From Brevundimonas sp. SL130 (lineage in GTDB: Bacteria > Pseudomonadota > Alphaproteobacteria > Caulobacterales > Caulobacteraceae): a DNA stretch of 64,000 nt. The stretch covers positions 1,550,001 through 1,614,000 of the forward strand of contig NZ_CP113064.1 of the NCBI RefSeq assembly GCF_026625805.1, in the 5' to 3' direction. Of the stretch, positions 16,190 through 24,790 are shown piece after piece (position 1 is the stretch's first letter; the number at the start of each line of letters is the position of its first letter). A program made the translations under genes and the position numbers. The notes below the pieces were generated by a model, which searched no databases, was not told where the DNA came from, and saw only the letters and a program-made list of their open reading frames with translations.

Positions 16190-17431
16190 ATGCTGGTGGG
16201 CGATAGGATTGCGGCAAGGGTCGAGCCGGACCCGGCGCTTGCGGAGGCGACGTTGGCCGTTCGTCTGCCATTGTCGATGAAGCCGGATAAGGTCGGCGTC
16301 CGGGTCGGCCTGATGCGTCGCCTGGCGAGTTCAAGGACCTTCGCCTTGGGCGACCGATCGGGGGTGCTGCGGGCGGCGCAGAAGCGGTCAGGCCGGCCGT
16401 TCCGGCTCGACGTGCGCCAGCGGGTGATCGTGAAGGCGCTGATCTCACGGCATATGGGCAGGGGCGCCGAGCGCGGCGTGGCCCTGGCCAAGCATGTGGC
16501 CTACCTCGGGCGGGCAGGGGCGGGGTTGGAAGGATCGCAGGCCCACTTCTTCGATCGTGCGTCGGATGATGTTGATCCCGCTGAAATGGTCGGCGGTTGG
16601 CAGGGGGATCGGCATCATTTCCGCTTTATCATTTCGCCCGAGCATGGTGATCGGATCGCTGATCTGAAAACCTATGTGCGCGAGGTCATGGCGCGGGTCT
16701 CGGCGGACCTCGGAGAGCCGAGTCTCGATTGGCGAGCGACCTGCCATTACGACACCGACCAGCCGCACGCTCATGTGCTGGTGCGGGGCAGGCGAGGGGA
16801 TGGTCGGGATCTGGTCATTCCGAGGGACTACATCGGCTATGGCTTCAGGGCCCGGGCGCAGGAGGTGGCGCAGGAGCGGCTCGGCGACCTGTCGCGGCAG
16901 GATGCCGAACGGCGAGTCTGGAAGTTGACCCAGGCCGATCAGTTCACGGCCTTGGATCGGCGTCTGATCGCGGCGCAGGATTGCGCTGGACAGGTCGAGG
17001 ACGGTGTCGGCGGGACCGACGCCTGGACGACGCTGTCGCGCGGACGACTGCGCCACCTCGAGGCCCTGGGGTTGGCGTCTCGGGAAGGTCGGCGTTACCG
17101 GCTCCATCCCGAGATGGAAACGAAGTTGCGGACGCTCCAGGTTCGCCGGGACATCATCCGGACGATGAACGGGCGGCGGTTGGAGGCGGGCACGCAGGTC
17201 CGACAGGCGCGGCCGGGCCGGTTGCGTGGCCGGGTGGTCAAGTCAGGGTTTCACGACGAATTGGGCGCACAGCCCTATGTCATCGTTCAGGGCGAGGCTC
17301 GGGTCGAGCAGTACGCCCGGCTTAGGCCTGGCGCCGCGCCTCTGCCGGTCGGACAGGAGGTGGAGCTCGTCGTCGGCGTGCGTGGAATTGCGGAAGTCTG
17401 TCAGGGGCGGGGCAAGGGAGTAAGCCTCTAG
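16190..17431 (+). CDS. VirD2-type relaxase (DUF3363 group), C-terminally short
   Basis: Relaxase that should nick the transfer origin and lead the DNA strand into a recipient. Visible motifs: VAYLGRAG with candidate nicking Tyr 105, GDRHHFRFIISPE, and the metal motif HYDTDQPHAHVLVRG (His 186, 193, 195), followed by LVIPRDYIGYGFRARAQEVAQERLG. Relatives usually run to about 600 residues or more; this protein stops at 413, soon after the conserved LRHLEALGLA block, so the C-terminal accessory domain is missing. GGAGG precedes the ATG. The matching coupling protein is not next door but at 61954. Confidence 0.85.
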   Translation: MLVGDRIAARVEPDPALAEATLAVRLPLSMKPDKVGVRVGLMRRLASSRTFALGDRSGVLRAAQKRSGRPFRLDVRQRVIVKALISRHMGRGAERGVALAKHVAYLGRAGAGLEGSQAHFFDRASDDVDPAEMVGGWQGDRHHFRFIISPEHGDRIADLKTYVREVMARVSADLGEPSLDWRATCHYDTDQPHAHVLVRGRRGDGRDLVIPRDYIGYGFRARAQEVAQERLGDLSRQDAERRVWKLTQADQFTALDRRLIAAQDCAGQVEDGVGGTDAWTTLSRGRLRHLEALGLASREGRRYRLHPEMETKLRTLQVRRDIIRTMNGRRLEAGTQVRQARPGRLRGRVVKSGFHDELGAQPYVIVQGEARVEQYARLRPGAAPLPVGQEVELVVGVRGIAEVCQGRGKGVSL

Positions 17432-17842
17432 GAGCCGTCTTAGGTGGCCAATCCACCGTTCGCCCATCACCGCTGAACCTCCCGTCTCAACGACCAGAGT
17501 CAATCAGCGACGCCCCTAATGCCAATCGCCCGAGCCCGCCTTTTCAACGAAATGCGCCGGGCGCTGCCGTTGCCGCCGCCCCCAGAGGCGTCTGGCGAAC
17601 GAATTGAGCCGGCGACCCCAGTGGCGCTTTACCTGAGCCGCCGATGAGGTTTCCGCGCTCCTTTCGGACGCGATGAAGAGCTGTCGCAAGGCAGACGACT
17701 TTCCGCCAAGACCGAGGTCTGTTTGTGCATGTCCATCGTCGACGGATCCTGGCGCCGAGCAATCGTCGGGTGTTGAGCCGGACCGGGGTGCAGGCGCGAA
17801 CAGCGATCCGGCTCGCGCGGCTTGTCACGACGCATGAGCCTT
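17432..17842. other. no gene recognised
   Basis: About 410 bases between the relaxase and a minus-strand hypothetical gene. I looked for the missing relaxase C-terminus in all frames and found no likeness. No hairpin or repeat stands out. The region may contain a junction between element backbone and cargo. Confidence 0.4.
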
Positions 17843-18199
17843 CTATCGCGCCCCCGCCTGAAGACGACCGGCTGCGCTTTGCATGGTCTTATTCAAGGCC
17901 GTGGTCAGTGGATCGTCGGCGCCGAGTCCGGTGTTGTAGAGAAGGTCGCGGGCGGTACGGATGAGCGCCATCGGGTCGAAAGCTGGAACCGGCAAGGCGA
18001 CCGCCTCACCCGGATCAACAGACGGACCGTCCAACTCTGATATTCGATTTGGATAGCAGGCAAGCCAAGCTTCAAGATTGGCCTGATACAGCGCCTGCGC
18101 GAACTCCTCGGCCGAAAGGCCGGGCGGAAGGGCCTCGCAACCGCGCGCGAACACCGCGAGGCGCGCCAAGGCGATGGGGGACAGCAAGACCACAGACAT
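17843..18199 (-). CDS. hypothetical protein, 118 residues
   Basis: The ATG at 18199 is preceded by AGGAG (acaggagtcgaacgtcATG). The sequence looks like a helical protein (IALARLAVFARGC, SAEEFAQALYQANLEAWLACYPNRIS, MALIRTARDLLYNTGLG) without membrane segments or a known motif. It is in the small-gene stretch after the relaxase. Function unknown. Confidence 0.6.
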   Translation of the reverse strand: MSVVLLSPIALARLAVFARGCEALPPGLSAEEFAQALYQANLEAWLACYPNRISELDGPSVDPGEAVALPVPAFDPMALIRTARDLLYNTGLGADDPLTTALNKTMQSAAGRLQAGAR

Positions 18200-18520
18200 G
18201 ACGTTCGACTCCTGTCGCCCTCTAGAGGCGCAGCCTTAGGCATTGCACGGCGCCCTCAAAGATCGCGGCGGTCGATGCGGTCATCAATCTGTGAGGTCGG
18301 TTGCATCGATGCTGGGCTAGGCCCCGATCCCGCTGACCGGCGTCCGTGGAACGGGCAAGGCGATCCGTGTGAGGCATGTCGCCTTCGTCTGATGCACGGT
18401 CATGGCCTCTGACAAGGCGTCTACGCTCGCCTCCCACAATGCTATCGGCACCAAACCCAAGGTCAAAACCCGTATCTTGCGGCGACATGCGTGGAGCCGT
18501 CCCCCGGTTGGGAGAAGGCG
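18200..18520. other. no gene recognised
   Basis: About 320 bases between two minus-strand hypothetical genes. Open frames here have shadow-like composition. I see no convincing promoter or terminator. Confidence 0.35.
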
Positions 18521-18772
18521 TCACTGGACCTGAGTTTTCATCCAGGCGCTGATGTTGCGCAGGGCCTTGAGGTCCAGAGCGTCTAGTCGCGGCTGGCCGT
18601 CCATCTCAAGGCCTCTCGCGATCAGATCGAGGATCGCCGCCCCTTCGGAATAGGTAGTCGCCCGCTCTCGCAGGAGGTCCGCCACCACGCCATCAATGGC
18701 TTCCGCCACTTCCTCGGTCTCTTCGGCCTCCAGAAGATCCATGGCCGTCCTACAGCGTTGCACCAGCCCCAT
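18521..18772 (-). CDS. hypothetical protein, 83 residues
   Basis: A small, acidic, helical protein (LLEAEETEEVAEAIDGVVADLLRERATTYSEGAAILDLIARGLEM). AAGGATG lies 10 bases upstream of the ATG at 18772, and the upstream DNA is AT-richer than average (acatccttaaggttgtg), as expected of a promoter. No family recognised. Confidence 0.58.
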   Translation of the reverse strand: MGLVQRCRTAMDLLEAEETEEVAEAIDGVVADLLRERATTYSEGAAILDLIARGLEMDGQPRLDALDLKALRNISAWMKTQVQ

Positions 18773-19016
18773 CTATACATCCTTAAGGTTGTGTTTAGCG
18801 CAACTATAACGACGTTAGTCCAGAGGAACTGTCAAGCGCTCCTTCTTGAAGCTTGGCAGGCTTCAGCTGCTCTCGCCTCAATCGAGCTTGGACGTCCTGA
18901 CTCTCGCGGCGCCCGTGATCCGCGCCATCCATGAATCCGGCTCAACCGGCGCCTACGGGCCATACGGCTCGTGAGGCGTCCATGGCCGGAACGTCGCGGG
19001 ATCCGCCCGTGCGATT

Positions 19017-19431
19017 TTAGAAATCAGCCCTTGCCTTGGCCAACTCCACCTCCCTCCAGTCACTATGCCCCTGAAAGAGGCATACGGCAGGTACAGGCGG
19101 CTCCTCCTTAGGATTGGAACCAGGGTTGGCCAGCCAGGTCATATAGGTGCGCCAGTCCTTGTGCCGCGGGTGTTCGAGTGCGTTGACATATCCCTCAGGC
19201 GGGTCATACCGATCCGGCGTCATGAACCTGCTGTTGGTCCAGACATCGACCCAGAACCACGCTTCATGCCCTTCAAACAGCGGGACCCGATCGAGGTCGA
19301 TCCTACAGCTGAGCGTGGCTCCACCGTTAATGAAAGCGACGGTCGGCGCCGAGTTAGGATCGAGCGTGTAGCCCCAGATTTTGACGCGCCGCTTCGTGCG
19401 TCATGGGGGGGCGGGGTGGTCGACTGGCCAT
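19017..19431 (-). pseudogene. small hypothetical gene with disrupted 5' end
   Basis: The last 68 codons from the ATG at 19223 are open, but protein-like sequence in the same frame continues upstream to about 19390 (KIWGYTLDPNSAPTVAFINGG, RIDLDRVPLFEGHEAWFWVDV) with no usable start codon and a stop just before. A perfect GGAGG plus ATG stands at 19429-19441 in another frame, next to a seven-base C tract. The simplest reading is one gene of about 135 codons with a frameshift between about 19390 and 19410. If only the short frame is used, it encodes residues beginning MTPDRYDPPEGYVNALEH. No family recognised. Confidence 0.5.
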
Positions 19432-19534
19432 CTGTTCCTCCCTGATGACCGACCTGAGACAATTGGTGTTCTCTTATTGTTCTGTGTGCAGCCTCTGGCT
19501 TGACCCTATGCGCACGCCGTTGCCTTCTGTGAAG

Positions 19535-19873
19535 ATGTCCGTTCCTCAGATCGATTACGAAAAGCGACTGGATGCTCGCATCGGCAAGGCGGTGCGCGAC
19601 CGCAGAGAATCCGTCGGCATCACCCAAGCGGCCTTGGCGGCCGCCATCGGTGTCACCTTTCAGCAGGTTCAGAAGTACGAACAGGGCCGAAACCGCGTGG
19701 CCACCTCAAAGCTCGTGCGGATGGCCGAAGCACTGAAATGCGAGGCTTCCGAGCTTCTGGGCGAGGAGAGCGATGGGGCGCTGGGATCGGGCCGTCTCAT
19801 CAGGGCCTGGAGCCGACTCGATGTCGAACAGCGCGAGGCGGTCACACGGCTGGTGGAGGCCTTTGGGCGTTAG
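19535..19873 (+). CDS. XRE-family helix-turn-helix regulator
   Basis: 112 residues. The HTH covers about residues 12-68 (IGKAVRDRRESVGITQAALAAAIGVTFQQVQKYEQGRNRVATSKLVRMAEALK), followed by GRLIRAWSRLDVEQREAVTRLVEAFGR, a tail pattern shared with the paralog at 6421-6834. I chose the ATG at 19535 (MSVPQIDYEKRL); longer frames upstream do not fit the family. Targets unknown. Confidence 0.82.
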   Translation: MSVPQIDYEKRLDARIGKAVRDRRESVGITQAALAAAIGVTFQQVQKYEQGRNRVATSKLVRMAEALKCEASELLGEESDGALGSGRLIRAWSRLDVEQREAVTRLVEAFGR

Positions 19874-20071
19874 GGGCCGGGTGGATTCGCCTCAGGCTGA
19901 TCGGAGCGGGGCCGGCGCTTGGTCTGCGGCCGGCGCGCCTATCGGCATGCAAATAGGGGGGCGAGCCTGGGAACTTCTATGACGTGACTCCCGTTTTTCA
20001 TCTCGCCAATATCGACCGAACAGGACGCGCGGTTGCGTGTCATTAGCACTGCTTCGTGCTAGGTTTGTTTT

Positions 20072-20956
20072 ATGGGCGATAATAGCGAACCACGGATAGG
20101 AGAGTCGGCGCACTGGTCGGCGCGGCCGCTGGGCGCGTTCAATATCAATTGGGGAGAGGCGGATTTTGCGCTGGCCGCGCACGACGCGGAGACCCTTGAG
20201 GCAGGGCTGAAGCTCGCCCTAGTGCTGGACGGCGATTTGACGGTGCGGGCGCTTGACGGCGCGCCTACACGCTTGAAAGGGGCCTCGCTGTGCCTGTTTT
20301 TTGGGCGCGAGTCTTGGCGGCTGGAACATCAATACGCCGCCGGACGGACGTTGCGGTATGTGACCCTAAATCTGGGCGCAGACCTGTTGGAGCAGGAGGC
20401 GTTGGCTCTTGGGACGAGCCTCGCGGGGGCGAGCGGAGCTGGGCCTGTGTCGGCCTTCATCAGCGCGCCGCCGCTGTCTATCGCCGCGATAGGCGAACAG
20501 ATACTGAGTTGCCCGATGCGCGGCGCGGCGCGCGATCTTTATCTGGGTGGCAAGGGGCTGGAACTGACCGCTATGGCCCTGAATCATTTTATCCGAGGTG
20601 AGGCGAGGGCGGCGTCGGCGGCGCTCGGCGCGGCTGAACTTCGCCGGGTGGTTCAGGCGCGCGAGATGATGGATGCGGCTCCAGGGCAGGCGCCATCCCT
20701 GCCGGAACTGGCGCGCAGCGCTGGGCTGAACGTGCGCAAGCTAACATCGGGGTTCCGCGCCCTTTATGGCATGAGCGTCGCCGAATATCTCAGGGAACGG
20801 CGAATGGTCGAAGCATGGCGCAGTCTGTCCAGCGGCGCCTGCGACGTGACCCGGGCGGCGGAAGACGCCGGCTATGCCTTGCCGCATTTTTCAGCCGCCT
20901 TCCTGCGTCGTTTCGGCGTTCTTCCCAGCGCTGTGCGAAACCGCTCCGCGATCTGA
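20072..20956 (+). CDS. AraC-family regulator (PchR-like)
   Basis: A 294-residue activator. The C-terminal 100 residues contain two AraC HTHs (LPELARSAGLNVRKLTSGFRALYGMSVAEYLRERRMVEAW, then AAEDAGYALPHFSAAFLRRFGVLPSAVR). The N-terminal 180 residues are the ligand-sensing half. Regulators of the PchR type sense siderophores and activate receptor genes. It is placed directly before the TonB receptor operon in the same direction, which fits that role. Confidence 0.88.
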   Translation: MGDNSEPRIGESAHWSARPLGAFNINWGEADFALAAHDAETLEAGLKLALVLDGDLTVRALDGAPTRLKGASLCLFFGRESWRLEHQYAAGRTLRYVTLNLGADLLEQEALALGTSLAGASGAGPVSAFISAPPLSIAAIGEQILSCPMRGAARDLYLGGKGLELTAMALNHFIRGEARAASAALGAAELRRVVQAREMMDAAPGQAPSLPELARSAGLNVRKLTSGFRALYGMSVAEYLRERRMVEAWRSLSSGACDVTRAAEDAGYALPHFSAAFLRRFGVLPSAVRNRSAI

Positions 20957-21013
20957 AAACATAGACTGGCGATCTGAAAGACATCGGAGCGTAGGGTGCC
21001 TATTAGGCGGCAC

Positions 21014-21033
21014 TGATAATCACTCGCATATCG
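21014..21033 (+). promoter_or_regulatory. candidate Fur box before the siderophore receptor
   Basis: TGATAATCACTCGCATATCG has the GATAAT hexamer and AT-rich second half of Fur-regulated promoters, and sits about 10-30 bases before the receptor start. It is an imperfect match to the 19-bp consensus, so iron regulation is likely but not proven. Confidence 0.5.
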
Positions 21034-21043
21034 AGCCGTCGCC

Positions 21044-23233
21044 ATGCCCCTTTCAACTCAGACTTTCTCCTTTCGATGGAGGCTGCGCGCAGCCGTCTCA
21101 CTGGTCGCCTTCGGTGCTGGAGCGGGCATAGCCACGGCCTCCCTCGCACAGTCGGCTCCGGAGGGTGAAGAGCCAGTTGCGCTCGCCGATGTCGTGGTCA
21201 CCGCAGCGCTGCCGCCGGCTGCGGGCGCGGCGTTGAAGATGCCGCTGAAGCTGAGCGAGATTCCGCAGACCGTCAGCATCATCGACCGCGAGCGGATCGA
21301 GCAGCAGGCGCTGGTTTCGCTTGATGATGTGATGAGCAATGCGCCGGGCGTCACGGTCCAGCCGGGCACGCGACTGCGCACCGCCTATTATTCGCGCGGC
21401 TTCTCCATCGACACCCTGAATTTCGACGGCATTCCGACCTCGGGCTGGAACGAAGCGGTCAATACAGAGGACATGGCCATCTATCAGCGGGTTGAGCTGC
21501 TGCGCGGCGCCAGCGGCCTGTTGCAGGGATCAGGCAATCCTTCGGGGACCATCAATCTGGTGCGCAAAAGGCCCGGACGCGACTTCACTGCTGAGGGCGC
21601 GATCAGCGGCGGAAGCTGGGATAACTGGCGTGTGGAAGGCGATGTCGGCGGCCCGCTGGCAGCGGACGGCGACCTGCGCGGGCGGATGGTGGCTGTCTAT
21701 GAGGATCGCGACTTCTTCTATGATACGGTCCATCGGCAGAAGGGTCTGATCTATGGAACGGCCGAGTGGAATCTGACGCCGCGAACGATTCTGGCTGCGA
21801 CCGTCAAATGGCAGGACGTCCAGGACGACGGCGCCTATATGGGCGTGCCGCGATACAGCGATGGCGGGGTCATCGACCTGCCGCGCAGTTTCTATCCGGG
21901 CGCCGAGTGGGATCGCCGCAACTGGAACAACATTCAGTCTTTCCTTGAGTTTCGCCACAGCTTCGTCGGCGACTGGGAAGGCAAGGTTGCGCTCAGCCGT
22001 ATCGACGGCGACAGCGACCTGACCTACGCCAGCGCCTTCGGCGCGGTGAACCGGACGACCGGCCAGGGGCCGATTCTGTATGGCGGCGCCTACGACTTCA
22101 CCAATGAGGAGACGGATCTGGACGCCTATCTGTCGGGCACGCTCGGGGCCTTCGGACGGCGGCACGAGATCGTCCTGGGCGCCAACTACTGGGACGGCAA
22201 GACCCATCAGACAGCCTATAATTTGGCGGGGTTGATGGGGCCGGTTGATATCTTCACCTGGGATCCGGCCGCCGCGCCGCGCCCGACTGGCAAGACCTAT
22301 GCGGGCGAGCAGACGACCTCCACCGAACAGTATGGCGGCTATGGCGTTGCGCGGCTGCATCTGACCGATCCGCTGACCCTAGTGCTGGGCGGCCGGTTCA
22401 GTTGGTGGGAGACGACGACCGACCGGCGAGCGACCATCGGCGGCCCTTTGACGCCGACCGGCGGCTACAAGATCGACGGGGAATTCACGCCCTACGCCGG
22501 TCTGGTCTGGGCGCTGGATGAGGTCTTTTCGCTGTATGCCAGCTACACTTCTATTTTTACGCCACAGAACAACCTGACCTGGGACGGCAAGGTCATCAAT
22601 CCGATGACGGGCGTCAACGTCGAGACCGGGGTCAAGGGCGAGTGGTTCGGTGGACGGCTGAACAGCTCGCTGGCCGCCTTCCGCATCTTGCAGGAAAACC
22701 GCGCCCAGCTGGACCCGGACCATCCGTGCGTGTCGGGCATGACTTGCGCCTATGTGGCTGAAGGCGAAGTCGAAAGTCTGGGGCTGGACGCCGAACTGAC
22801 CGGGCGCATCCGGCCTGACTGGACCGTGCAGGGGGGCTACACCTACGTTGAGACGGAGTACAAACGCGACCGCACCACCGCCGGGACGCCCAGCAGCAAT
22901 GAGGGCCAGCCCTTCTCGCGCTTCACCCCGCGCCATCAGTTCAAGCTGTGGACCCACTATGCCGGTCTGATGGGCGGCCGACTGTCCTTGGGTGGCGGAG
23001 TCGTCGCCCAAAGCAAGGCTCAGGCTGTGGCCGGCACCGTGGTGATGGAGCAGGGGGGCTACGCCGTCGTCAATGCGCGCGCTGCGTATCGCCTCAATCC
23101 GCATTCGGAATTGTCGCTGAACGTCAACAACGTGTTCGACAAGACCTATTTCACGACCCTGGGCGGGACTAGCTGGAACAACTGGTATGGCGAGCCTCGG
23201 AATATGCTGATCACGCTCAGGGCGTCATATTGA
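21044..23233 (+). CDS. TonB-dependent siderophore receptor
   Basis: A 729-residue outer-membrane receptor. A signal peptide ends about residue 31 (ASLAQS). The plug domain shows LSEIPQTVSIIDRERIEQQ, APGVTVQPG, YYSRGFSIDTLNFDGIP and VELLRGASGLLQGSGNPSGTINLVRKRP, all standard for siderophore receptors of the FpvA/FhuE type. The barrel ends SLNVNNVFDKTYFTTLGG and a C-terminal aromatic Tyr. There is no STN domain, so control is probably through the AraC protein rather than a FecIR pair. It heads an operon with cupin, PepSY and MFS genes. Confidence 0.94.
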   Translation: MPLSTQTFSFRWRLRAAVSLVAFGAGAGIATASLAQSAPEGEEPVALADVVVTAALPPAAGAALKMPLKLSEIPQTVSIIDRERIEQQALVSLDDVMSNAPGVTVQPGTRLRTAYYSRGFSIDTLNFDGIPTSGWNEAVNTEDMAIYQRVELLRGASGLLQGSGNPSGTINLVRKRPGRDFTAEGAISGGSWDNWRVEGDVGGPLAADGDLRGRMVAVYEDRDFFYDTVHRQKGLIYGTAEWNLTPRTILAATVKWQDVQDDGAYMGVPRYSDGGVIDLPRSFYPGAEWDRRNWNNIQSFLEFRHSFVGDWEGKVALSRIDGDSDLTYASAFGAVNRTTGQGPILYGGAYDFTNEETDLDAYLSGTLGAFGRRHEIVLGANYWDGKTHQTAYNLAGLMGPVDIFTWDPAAAPRPTGKTYAGEQTTSTEQYGGYGVARLHLTDPLTLVLGGRFSWWETTTDRRATIGGPLTPTGGYKIDGEFTPYAGLVWALDEVFSLYASYTSIFTPQNNLTWDGKVINPMTGVNVETGVKGEWFGGRLNSSLAAFRILQENRAQLDPDHPCVSGMTCAYVAEGEVESLGLDAELTGRIRPDWTVQGGYTYVETEYKRDRTTAGTPSSNEGQPFSRFTPRHQFKLWTHYAGLMGGRLSLGGGVVAQSKAQAVAGTVVMEQGGYAVVNARAAYRLNPHSELSLNVNNVFDKTYFTTLGGTSWNNWYGEPRNMLITLRASY

Positions 23234-23234
23234 G

Positions 23235-23660
23235 ATGGCCGACCTGATCGAGCCGTTCGACGCGCTGGACCATCTGGTGCTGCTCAACGCGGAAGGCGGC
23301 GCCTTGCCCCTGCTGCGGTCGGTCGACGCCTGGCGAAACGTCAACCGCTGCGCTGGCGGCCGCGTCATTGGTTTCAGTCGCCCGCAGGCGGCCGAGGATC
23401 TTCACCCCGACAGGTGGGAGATGCACCCCGCCGGGGATGAATTCCTGCACCTGATCGAGGGAGAGATGGACGTGGTGCTGGACCGGCCGGGCGAAGGCGC
23501 GCGCCTGCCCCTGACCCTGACCTTGACCTTGACGCAGGGCGGGGCGGTGGTGGTGCCGCAGGGCATTTGGCATCGGCTGCTGCTCAAGCGGCCATCCGCC
23601 TTGATGTTCGTGACCCCGGCCGGGGGAACCCAGATGCGCCCCGTGGAGGCCGGGACGTGA
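23235..23660 (+). CDS. cupin-domain protein
   Basis: 141 residues forming one cupin barrel: HPAGDEFLHLIEGEMDVVLD (first motif with His and Glu) and VVPQGIWHRLLLKRP (second motif with His). It starts one base after the receptor stop. Cupins in siderophore operons may modify or bind the iron ligand; the substrate is unknown. The segment LTLTLTLT is encoded by an imperfect hexamer repeat (about 23511-23535). Confidence 0.85.
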   Translation: MADLIEPFDALDHLVLLNAEGGALPLLRSVDAWRNVNRCAGGRVIGFSRPQAAEDLHPDRWEMHPAGDEFLHLIEGEMDVVLDRPGEGARLPLTLTLTLTQGGAVVVPQGIWHRLLLKRPSALMFVTPAGGTQMRPVEAGT

Positions 23661-24790
23661 ATTGGCGGCCCTTGTTCTGGCGGGTCCATCGCTGGGTCGG
23701 ATTGGCTTGTGCGATGGTGTTCCTGATCGTCGCCCTGACGGGGACGGCGCTGTTGATGGAGCCGCAGACCAATCTGAAGGGATCTGTACGCCTGAACGAT
23801 CCGGCGACCTCGCTGGCCGGGATCGAGACGGCGATGGCGCAGCTGGCGGTGGACTATCCGCATCACCAGATGGGCTTGATCCTGCCGGGCTCCACGCCGC
23901 AGCGCAGCTGGCAGATCGGCCTGCGTCCCGCATCGGGCGAAGGCCCGGCCTTGAGCGCCGAATTTGACCCCGGCAGCGGTCGGATCATGCGCGTGGATAT
24001 GGCAGAGGCATCGCTGCGCGACGATCTGCTGAAACTGCACAACAGTCTGTTTCTGGGCGTGACGGGCAAGCTTGTGGTGCTGGCGATGGCGCTGGGGGTC
24101 GTCTGCCTGACGATCACTGGCGTCGCCATGATGCGGCGGCGTTGGAGGACCCTAACGTCTTCGCCTCTGGCGTCGCCGCTGCGCGTGCTTTCGCTGCATC
24201 ACTGGACCGGGCTGGTTGGGGGGCTGTTCATCGTCATGTGGGCCTCAACCGGCTTCATGCTCCTGGTCTACAAAAGCCTGCCCGAGTTCGGCGTCGGCCG
24301 CCCGGGAGCGACACTCGCGGCGAAAGCCCGTCCCAAGCCAGCGCCTACAGCTGGAGCCGGACAAGCGACAGCGTCTCGGGCGCCTCTGTCGCAGATGGTG
24401 GATGCGGCGCTGGCGCTTCATCCGGGCGGCGAGGTGCAGGCCCTGAGCCGTAGCCCGCAGGGCGTCATGGTGATCGTACTGAAACGCGACGCCGCACCGT
24501 GGCGCAAGTCGACGACGGTGGCTTTCGATGCTGCGGGCGCGCCCCTGGCTGCGCGCGAACCGCCTGGCTTCATGAAGGTGATGATCGCCGCCAAGGCCCT
24601 GCATACGGGTCTGTGGGAGCGGCCGTGGCTGCGCGTGGTCTATCTGCTGTTCAGTCTGACGCCCATCGCCTTGGTCGTGACCGGCCCCTGGCTGTGGTTA
24701 CGCCGTCGCCGGCCTGCGCGCCTCCCGGAACGAAACACGTCCCTCCGCAACAAGGCGGGGCGTTCGCCGCGCCGCAATCCTTTCGCATGA
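23657..24790 (+). CDS. PepSY-associated membrane protein
   Basis: 377 residues from a GTG that overlaps the cupin stop (GTGA). The N-terminus (WRPLFWRVHRWVGLACAMVFLIVALTGTALL) is the classic PepSY_TM first helix with conserved His, and further helices lie near residues 140, 190 and 335. A large periplasmic PepSY-type loop follows the first helix. Proteins of this class next to siderophore receptors are thought to reduce or release iron from ferric siderophores. It is coupled to the MFS gene by ATGA. Confidence 0.87.
   Translation: MNWRPLFWRVHRWVGLACAMVFLIVALTGTALLMEPQTNLKGSVRLNDPATSLAGIETAMAQLAVDYPHHQMGLILPGSTPQRSWQIGLRPASGEGPALSAEFDPGSGRIMRVDMAEASLRDDLLKLHNSLFLGVTGKLVVLAMALGVVCLTITGVAMMRRRWRTLTSSPLASPLRVLSLHHWTGLVGGLFIVMWASTGFMLLVYKSLPEFGVGRPGATLAAKARPKPAPTAGAGQATASRAPLSQMVDAALALHPGGEVQALSRSPQGVMVIVLKRDAAPWRKSTTVAFDAAGAPLAAREPPGFMKVMIAAKALHTGLWERPWLRVVYLLFSLTPIALVVTGPWLWLRRRRPARLPERNTSLRNKAGRSPRRNPFA

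Noticed and set aside
21530..22360. 276-residue ORF opposite the siderophore receptor
   Set aside because: Arg/Ala-rich antisense shadow of a strongly coding gene.
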